56,269 bases of DNA from a virus. The DNA lies in the IMG/VR virus record IMGVR_UViG_3300008108_000165, positions 1 to 56,269 of that record; one strand, given 5' to 3'. The notes below the pieces were generated by a model that was given only the letters and a program-made list of their open reading frames with translations, did no database searches and had not been told where the DNA came from. Numbering within the stretch: the first letter of the stretch is position 1; each line of letters begins with the position of its first letter. Both the position numbers and the translations under genes were made by a program. Positions 50,975 to 56,269 of this stretch are shown in pieces.

Positions 50975-51118
50975 ATGGGACGTATCAAAAAATATCAAAC
51001 AGAAGATGAACGTATTCTCAAACAACGAGAATATAGTAAGAAATATTACTGGTCTAATAAAGAAAAAATCGATGAAAAACTTAAACAAAAATACCACGAA
51101 AAGAAAACAAAACAATAA
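50975..51118 (+). CDS. Short basic ORF, endonuclease-associated (47 aa)
   Basis: GRIKKYQTEDERILKQREYS, then KKYYWSNKEKIDEKLKQKYH: a Lys/Tyr-rich helical stretch like the DNA-binding regions that accompany phage HNH endonucleases. Overlaps the GIY-YIG gene. May be a remnant of another mobile gene. Confidence 0.5.
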   Translation: MGRIKKYQTEDERILKQREYSKKYYWSNKEKIDEKLKQKYHEKKTKQ

Positions 51119-51809
51119 TTTTATAGTTTATATTCATATACGACCTGATATAAATGAACCATTTTATGTTGGAAAAGGAGTACCTGGAAGAGAAATTAGA
51201 ACATGTGGTAGAAATCAATACTGGCATAACATTATAAATAAAAATAATGGTGTGTTTGAACCTAAAATACTATTTGAAGGATTAACTGAAGAGGAAGCAT
51301 TGTTAAAAGAAAGAGAAATAGAATTGGATTTAAAAAATAAAGGTTATATATTAGCTAATATAGCTGAATGTGGTGTCAAAGCTGGTACTACTGGAATGAA
51401 GCATTCTAAAGAATCTAAACATAAAATGAGTGAATATTGGAAACAATATTACAATGAAAATCCTAGCCCTAAAAAAGGTATTAAGATGAGTAAGGAAAGT
51501 AGTGAGAAGAAAAGTAAGTCTATGATGGGTAAAAAAGTTAAATTAGGTGTAAAAGAATCTGATGAAACTAGAAAAAAGAAAAGTATTGGAATAAAAAACA
51601 GAGATCCTAAATGGATAGAAAAAAGAAATAAATCTATGGGTGATAAACTTAAAGATTTAAACATTTATACTTTTCAACATTTAGAAACTAAAGAAATTTT
51701 TAAAGGTACTAGAAAAGAATTTGAAAATAAATTTAATTTAAATGGTGGAAGACTTAGTCAATTAATTAATAATAAAGTTTTAAAATATAAAAATTGGATA
51801 AAAATATGA
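51072..51809 (+). CDS. GIY-YIG homing endonuclease with NUMOD repeats
   Basis: 245 residues from ATG at 51072. The catalytic domain reads FIVYIHIRPDINEPFYVGKG (GIY-YIG variant), followed by the conserved Arg and Glu regions (LLKEREIELDL). Three NUMOD3-like units follow (GMKHSKESKHKMSEYWK, GIKMSKESSEKKSKSM, GVKESDETRKKKSI), then a NUMOD1-like C-terminus (LNGGRLSQLINNK). The stop overlaps the start of the FAD C-half (ATGA). Confidence 0.85.
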   Translation: MKNLNKNTTKRKQNNNFIVYIHIRPDINEPFYVGKGVPGREIRTCGRNQYWHNIINKNNGVFEPKILFEGLTEEEALLKEREIELDLKNKGYILANIAECGVKAGTTGMKHSKESKHKMSEYWKQYYNENPSPKKGIKMSKESSEKKSKSMMGKKVKLGVKESDETRKKKSIGIKNRDPKWIEKRNKSMGDKLKDLNIYTFQHLETKEIFKGTRKEFENKFNLNGGRLSQLINNKVLKYKNWIKI

Positions 51810-52603
51810 GAAAAATAAAATTTGACACTTGTATAGTAGGTACAGGTAAAGCTGGAATAGACTTTTCAGCTAAGCTAGCTCAGAAATATAATTTACCTAC
51901 TGAGCAAAAGTCGGTCCAAATAGGCTGTAGGTTCGAGGCACCACAAAAATACTTCCAGAAATTAATTGATGTAAGTTACGATTTTAAACTATATCAAAAG
52001 TTTGACAATGTGTCGTTACGTTCATTCTGTACTAACAATAACGCGGCTTATGTAGCAGTAGAAGAAACGTATGGTGATATAACATATAATGGCCATGCTA
52101 AAAAAGGTGAAGAATTTCGCAATGACATGACTAACTTTGGCATCTTAATGGAAATTAAAGGTATTGAAAATCCATTTGAATGGTCACGAGATGTTGTTAA
52201 AAAATGTAATATAGTAGATGGTCAAACAAAGGAAAAAATAGGAGGAATATATTATTCACCAAATCAAACAAGACAACCATCTAATACCTCTGAGGGTGAA
52301 AGAGTTAAATCTCATCAAGCTCATGAACATGTATTACCTATAATAAGAGAAGCATTCGGTGGGTATTTTGAATACATTGAAAACTTCATTGACCAAATGA
52401 ATAAAGTATTCGAATTTGGTGATGATTGGGGTATGTATATTCCTGAAGTAAAATATCTATCTCCTGAACCATTAGTAAATTATAAAAACTTAGCATTAGT
52501 TGATTATCCTAACGTACACTTCGTAGGTGATGCTTTAAGTGCTCGTGGAATTACAGTATCAGGAGCGCATGGGATATATGTTGCTGAATATTTATTAGCA
52601 TGA
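51806..52603 (+). CDS. FAD-dependent dehydrogenase, C-terminal half
   Basis: 265 residues. Starts with KIKFDTCIVGTGKAGIDFSA and ends with VHFVGDALSARGITVSGAHG, then IYVAEYLLA, the flavin-binding C-terminal motif of the COG2509-type family. Together with 50163-50681 it rebuilds one full-length enzyme. The ATG is supplied at the exact end of the homing endonuclease, so the two halves may be made as separate polypeptides. Confidence 0.75.
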   Translation: MRKIKFDTCIVGTGKAGIDFSAKLAQKYNLPTEQKSVQIGCRFEAPQKYFQKLIDVSYDFKLYQKFDNVSLRSFCTNNNAAYVAVEETYGDITYNGHAKKGEEFRNDMTNFGILMEIKGIENPFEWSRDVVKKCNIVDGQTKEKIGGIYYSPNQTRQPSNTSEGERVKSHQAHEHVLPIIREAFGGYFEYIENFIDQMNKVFEFGDDWGMYIPEVKYLSPEPLVNYKNLALVDYPNVHFVGDALSARGITVSGAHGIYVAEYLLA

Positions 52604-53262
52604 AACCTGTTGCTTTAACGCTATCATCTAGGATACCATTCGGTAAATATGAAAACCGATTGGTATCCGATATATTAATATCTGACCCAAGATATCTAAA
52701 GTGGTTGTGGGTTGAGAAAAAAGCGATTGCTCCTGATACAGCATTGGAACAACGACTAAGATTAACCCCGTCAGATTTTGCGGTAGCAGGAATGAAATTA
52801 CCTAAAGCTAACTTAAAAGAAAATATGAAAGTAAAACAATTACGCGAAGCTATTCGCCAAATTATTCGTAAAGAATTAAACGAAAACCAGCCAGCTAAAT
52901 CACCAACACCTTCTCGCCCAGAACCAACTACTCTTCCTAAACCAGGAGTAGATAAACCTGATGAAAAACGCAGAAGAATAGGAAATCCAGATGTAAAACC
53001 TGCTCCTAAAAATTTAAAGGAAGAGGAAATGATAGATAAAATTACAGCTCGTTTTATGAAGGCTAAACAAATAAACGAATTGCTTACTTTAGACGATTTA
53101 GAAAAATTATCTCCGAAAAATAAGCCCGCATATACTGATGAACAAATTAGTAAGATGACATTAAAACAAGCTGAATTAGCTTTAAAAAAAGGAATATGGG
53201 ATGTACCTCAAAATAAAAAAATTAGGGCTAAATTGCTATCTAGAATTAAATCACTAAAATAA
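52600..53262 (+). CDS. DUF3820-like domain fused to a leader-type protein
   Basis: 220 residues. Residues 10-40 (RIPFGKYENRLVSDILISDP, then RYLKWLW) match the small DUF3820/exonuclease-X C-terminal-like domain. From Met 76 (KVKQLREAIRQIIRKELNE) a standard (L/I)xE leader begins, then a Pro-rich linker and a basic helical domain (ISKMTLKQAELALKKGIWDV). Either a fusion or two products, with an internal start near 52825. Confidence 0.65.
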   Translation: MKPVALTLSSRIPFGKYENRLVSDILISDPRYLKWLWVEKKAIAPDTALEQRLRLTPSDFAVAGMKLPKANLKENMKVKQLREAIRQIIRKELNENQPAKSPTPSRPEPTTLPKPGVDKPDEKRRRIGNPDVKPAPKNLKEEEMIDKITARFMKAKQINELLTLDDLEKLSPKNKPAYTDEQISKMTLKQAELALKKGIWDVPQNKKIRAKLLSRIKSLK

Positions 53263-54194
53263 TGAAAAAAAGTTTACTAGAAGTAGAATACGAAGATATA
53301 TTTAAACCTGAAACGATGGCCGCCTTAAAAGGTAAATCAGGTGAGTCATTGCGCGCTATGTTAGGTAATAAAAATCTAATGCAAACAATGATGCGTTCTC
53401 AGGAACTATTAAATCAAATTATAGCAGCTGAGTCTGATTATGAAGTAGAACAAAACGATGATGGTCCCGATGAAGATGAAGACGAAACTCCTGTAGATGA
53501 AATACCATCAACTGATACTAAAGCTATGGAGAAAAAACGCCGTATAATCAACGGTATCACCCAAGGTGCTTCAGTACGTGGAACATTCGGATTTTTATTA
53601 TTTAGAGAACATTTAGATGATTTAAACCCAGAATTAGTCGAAAAATATAACGAGATTATGAAATTAGTCTTCGGTATATATGATGACGAAAATGCAATTG
53701 CTATGTTATTAGCGGCTGTTGGTCAAAAACAAAACATATCAGGTGGTTCATCAGAAATGGTATATAACGAAGAAGATGATCAATTCATTATTAAAGCTAG
53801 AGCTATATGTTTCCCTATGTTATTCCATGAAATCGTAAAAGGATTATATGAAATCGTAGGAACAGAAGGATTTGGTTCAGATAAAGAAGCAAACAAAGCT
53901 GTAGTTAATGCTGTAGATAGAGTATCAAATGAACCTCGTGATTTTCAATATGGTAAATTTATATATGATGCTTTATCGAATCTATATAACCAAAGCAATA
54001 TAGACGATGCTAGAGTTAGAGAATTATTCTTTACAGAAGTATACAGATTAGATGATAGAGAATTTATTATGTTCATTGAAAACTTATTAAACAATAAATT
54101 AAGTCCTACCCAAAAGAAATGGGCATCTGATACAATGAGAGAAATTGAATCTGACCTAAAGAAAGATGATACTGGACTTTCTGGCTTGGATTAG
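53262..54194 (+). CDS. Conserved large-phage protein
   Basis: 310 residues. Short leader KKSLLEVEYEDIF, an acidic linker (DDGPDEDEDETPVDEIP), then a helical domain (FIIKARAICFPMLFHEIVKG, VRELFFTEVYRLDDREFIMF). I recall related proteins in marine and Bacteroidota phages as structural or unknown. One-base overlap with the previous gene. Confidence 0.6.
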   Translation: MKKSLLEVEYEDIFKPETMAALKGKSGESLRAMLGNKNLMQTMMRSQELLNQIIAAESDYEVEQNDDGPDEDEDETPVDEIPSTDTKAMEKKRRIINGITQGASVRGTFGFLLFREHLDDLNPELVEKYNEIMKLVFGIYDDENAIAMLLAAVGQKQNISGGSSEMVYNEEDDQFIIKARAICFPMLFHEIVKGLYEIVGTEGFGSDKEANKAVVNAVDRVSNEPRDFQYGKFIYDALSNLYNQSNIDDARVRELFFTEVYRLDDREFIMFIENLLNNKLSPTQKKWASDTMREIESDLKKDDTGLSGLD

Positions 54195-54231
54195 TGAAAA
54201 AAGTATATTAACTTTCGAAAAAAAGTAAGAT

Positions 54232-54474
54232 ATGACAAAAACACTAAGAACAGGAGACGGAACTATACTTTATTATAGTAACACAGATGGAGTAAATAAA
54301 CTTCACAATTGGGATGGACCAGCATTTATACCTCAAGGTAACATGAAATTAGCAGAATACTATATCTACGGTATTCAATACACTAAAGAAGATTGGATAG
54401 ATCGTAAACGAGATACTAATGGTTTACCATGGTTTAAAACAGCTATTGGTAAAACAGTAGGTGCAAGAGTTTAA
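54232..54474 (+). CDS. Small conserved phage protein (80 aa)
   Basis: LHNWDGPAFIPQGNMKLAEY, then YIYGIQYTKEDW resembles the short HREDGPA...YYxNG-type repeat proteins of phages, which form antiparallel beta units. Function unknown. Confidence 0.6.
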   Translation: MTKTLRTGDGTILYYSNTDGVNKLHNWDGPAFIPQGNMKLAEYYIYGIQYTKEDWIDRKRDTNGLPWFKTAIGKTVGARV

Positions 54475-54480
54475 AAGATT

Positions 54481-54511
54481 AGGGTCGTCAAGACCCTTTT
54501 TTTATCTTTAT
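54481..54511 (+). terminator. Merged terminator-promoter
   Basis: AGGGTC/GACCCT, loop GTCAA, T-run, TATCTTTAT; 3 nt before the next ATG. Confidence 0.8.
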
Positions 54512-54514
54512 AAC

Positions 54515-54745
54515 ATGAAACAATTCACACGAACATATACAGATGATGATGGTACTACTTATATTTGGAAATATGATCTAGACAAATTTAGTAGAGGACC
54601 AATAGAAACTACAGTCAATTATTCTAAAGAATCATTATCTGAAGGAGGAAAAACAAAAAACAATAAAATAGATCAAAAATACCTTAACCCAGCAAACGGA
54701 AAGTACGTTGGGTATGGCAGAGCAAAATCATTAGGTTTAATATAA
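54515..54745 (+). CDS. Small hypothetical protein (76 aa)
   Basis: Beta-rich start (FTRTYTDDDGTTYIWKYD), basic C-terminus (DQKYLNPANGKYVGYGRAKS). ATG at 54515 follows the -7 box by 3 nt, so probably leaderless. Unknown. Confidence 0.55.
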   Translation: MKQFTRTYTDDDGTTYIWKYDLDKFSRGPIETTVNYSKESLSEGGKTKNNKIDQKYLNPANGKYVGYGRAKSLGLI

Positions 54746-54748
54746 AAT

Positions 54749-55270
54749 ATGAAAATAGGATTAGCAGGAACAGTTAGTGTTGGTAAATCAACACTTGTAA
54801 AAGCTCTAGCAGAATTAGAGCAGTTTAAAGATTATCATGTAGCTACAGAACGTAGTAAATATTTGCGTGATCAAGGAATAGCATTAAATGATGATTCAAC
54901 AACTAAAGGTCAATTTGTATTTGCAGCTGAACGTAGTTTAGAATTAATGCATGAAAATTTATTAACTGACAGAACAATATATGATGTGTGTGCATTTACA
55001 TTAAGTGCTAAATCAATTGGTTATAATGATAAGATTAAATTAATCGAATCATTTGTTACTATAAGAAATGACTATGATTTAATAGTGTATGTATCACCTG
55101 AGGGTGTTGATATTGAAGATAACGGTGTTAGGACAACAGACGCTGAATATCGTATAAAAATAGATTTTGCTATTCGCGGATTATTAAAAGAATACCCACC
55201 AGTAAAATTAATAGAAGTTAAGGGTTCAACAGAAGAACGCATCAATTTAATACTTTCCCAAATAAACTAA
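54749..55270 (+). CDS. P-loop nucleotide kinase / NadR-like ATPase
   Basis: 173 residues. GLAGTVSVGKSTLVKAL carries a Walker A motif, VATERSKYLRDQG a lid or substrate region, and LLTDRTIYDVCAF a Walker-B-like DR site. This layout matches the AAA_28/NadR-type small kinases of phages, which phosphorylate nucleosides or nicotinamide riboside. Substrate not deducible. Confidence 0.75.
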   Translation: MKIGLAGTVSVGKSTLVKALAELEQFKDYHVATERSKYLRDQGIALNDDSTTKGQFVFAAERSLELMHENLLTDRTIYDVCAFTLSAKSIGYNDKIKLIESFVTIRNDYDLIVYVSPEGVDIEDNGVRTTDAEYRIKIDFAIRGLLKEYPPVKLIEVKGSTEERINLILSQIN

Positions 55271-55277
55271 TATTTAT
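55269..55277 (+). promoter_or_regulatory. AATATTTAT late-type motif
   Basis: Upstream of the gene at 55303; overlaps an alternative ATG at 55276. Confidence 0.5.
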
Positions 55278-55302
55278 GTATACAGAAATAAACGCAAATA
55301 TA

Positions 55303-56235
55303 ATGACCCCTAAACAAATCCGTGCTTTAGTTAAAGAAGTAATATTAGAAACAACTAATGCTATTATATCTACCAAAACAGGTACTAAAACAATCCCATA
55401 TAAAAATGCTAGCGAGTTAAATACTTTAAAAAACGATCCTAACATTAGTAGTATTGAAACTACAGGTGGTCAAAAAATTAAAGAAATGGCTCGTAAAGCT
55501 AAAGGATATCAAATTGTAGATCCTGAGTTTAACACCACCCCATATGCTAACAAAATAGTAAGTGGTGTTTCTATGGCTACCATCATTGATTATATTAAAG
55601 AAAATCCGGGTGTAGAGAAAAAAGATATACAAACACAATTTAACTTCGTACGTCCTCAAATAGCTAATGCATTGATGAATGGTCTAAAAGATGCTGGAAT
55701 TATTGCTAAAATGGGTGAAATAGCAGTGGACGATGAAACTGGAGAAGTAACAGTAACTGACGAGCCTGAAACTCCAACATCACGAGCAGGTGCTGAAGAT
55801 TTCTTTGTTGGTAATAGAACAGGTAATTTCTTTTCATCTGGTGAGCCTAGCTTAACGGATGATGAAGATGAAATGGGCATGCCTGAAGAACCAGAAATAC
55901 CTGAACTACCAGCTGAGATTCCTCAATCAATAGGAGGTATGGCCGATGAAGATTATAACGCTTGGATGGAATATTCTAAATTTAAAGAACGTTTAGCTAG
56001 AACTAAAAGTGCTTTAATGCAAGCTAAGAAAATGGGTAGAAGCAGAGATGATTTATCATCTGGGTCAGATGAAATAGAACGTTTAGCTAAATTAAAAGCA
56101 TCATTAGAACAACGTATGCAAAATGTTATTGATTCTAGCGAATATGTTAAAAATAAGATAGAACAAGAAAAAAATGCTCCATCTGAAGATGAAATAATGG
56201 AGCGCTTTCAGAAATTAGCGAATATTATAAAATGA
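55303..56235 (+). CDS. Putative internal/structural protein with (L/I)xE leader
   Basis: 310 residues if started at ATG 55303 (TPKQIRALVKEVILE leader); an upstream ATG at 55276 would add nine residues. A central winged-helix-like segment (IIDYIKENPGVEKKDIQTQF) is followed by an acidic Pro/Glu linker (MGMPEEPEIPELPAEIP) and a coiled coil. DNA binding plus packaging is plausible. Confidence 0.6.
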   Translation: MTPKQIRALVKEVILETTNAIISTKTGTKTIPYKNASELNTLKNDPNISSIETTGGQKIKEMARKAKGYQIVDPEFNTTPYANKIVSGVSMATIIDYIKENPGVEKKDIQTQFNFVRPQIANALMNGLKDAGIIAKMGEIAVDDETGEVTVTDEPETPTSRAGAEDFFVGNRTGNFFSSGEPSLTDDEDEMGMPEEPEIPELPAEIPQSIGGMADEDYNAWMEYSKFKERLARTKSALMQAKKMGRSRDDLSSGSDEIERLAKLKASLEQRMQNVIDSSEYVKNKIEQEKNAPSEDEIMERFQKLANIIK

Positions 56236-56269
56236 CAAACAAATTAATTTGGTTATTAATAGGAATAGT
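56232..56269 (+). CDS. Partial gene, membrane-type N-terminus
   Basis: ATGA overlap with the preceding stop; reads MTNKLIWLLIGI and runs off the window. Confidence 0.45.
   Translation, partial: MTNKLIWLLIGI

Noticed and set aside
50682-51809. Self-splicing intron in the FAD gene
   Set aside because: The downstream half begins exactly at the endonuclease stop, leaving no sequence for a 3' catalytic core; an inserted endonuclease cassette explains it better.
1-56269. CRISPR arrays, insertion sequences, integrase or attachment sites
   Set aside because: No regularly spaced repeat array, no transposase or integrase ORF and no terminal inverted repeats were found, consistent with a virulent phage.

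Overview
The window is part of the genome of a large, virulent, tailed phage (myovirus) of a Bacteroidota host, most likely a flavobacterium. This rests on three things. Base composition is very AT-rich. T4-type contractile-tail genes are present (gp25-like and gp6-like baseplate wedge proteins, a spike-like protein, a gp55-like late sigma factor). Expression signals look Bacteroidota-like: A-rich leaders with no Shine-Dalgarno sequence, a -7 box of the TAnnTTT type, and lipoproteins with an acidic export signal. Several small proteins also belong to families I recognise from flavobacterial phages. Nearly all genes lie on the + strand; the clear exception is a short minus-strand RNA-rich unit at about 19.5-20.03 kb.

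Layout. 0-20 kb is the early/accessory region: the end of a polynucleotide kinase, a DRB0094/Rnl5-type RNA ligase, an HNH endonuclease, an endolysin-like glucosaminidase followed by small membrane proteins (probable lysis module), many small orphan genes, two AT-hook proteins, a large structured non-coding RNA candidate (10.48-11.29 kb) and six tRNA or tRNA-like genes. Early genes carry a very regular promoter: a GGCAA/GTCAA box, almost always exactly 15 nt, then TTTAC. Repeatedly this promoter is merged with the terminator hairpin of the preceding gene. 20-23.7 kb holds regulatory and hypothetical genes and the late sigma factor. 23.7-38.4 kb is the baseplate/tail module, interrupted by a surface-lipoprotein gene and a peptidoglycan-active enzyme. 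38.4-56.3 kb mixes DNA metabolism (DnaG-type primase, PD-(D/E)XK nuclease, DnaQ-like exonuclease, P-loop kinase), homing endonucleases, a split FAD-dependent dehydrogenase, and a run of unrelated proteins that share a short N-terminal helix ending in (L/I)xE. Many late genes are preceded by an AATATTTAT motif.

How the parts may work together. The kinase and ligase could repair tRNAs cut by host anticodon nucleases, which gives a context for the tRNA-like genes. The sigma factor and AATATTTAT motif would switch transcription to the late genes. The shared (L/I)xE-ending leaders look like T4-type capsid-targeting sequences cut by a prohead protease, so this phage may package, and possibly inject, a dozen or more proteins. 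The strongest candidates for undescribed biology are this putative internal-protein set, the roughly 0.8 kb structured RNA, the tRNA-like family with a constant acceptor/T-arm and variable lower half, and the merged terminator-promoter elements. All assignments are from reading the sequence and memory of families; no searches or folding programs were run.
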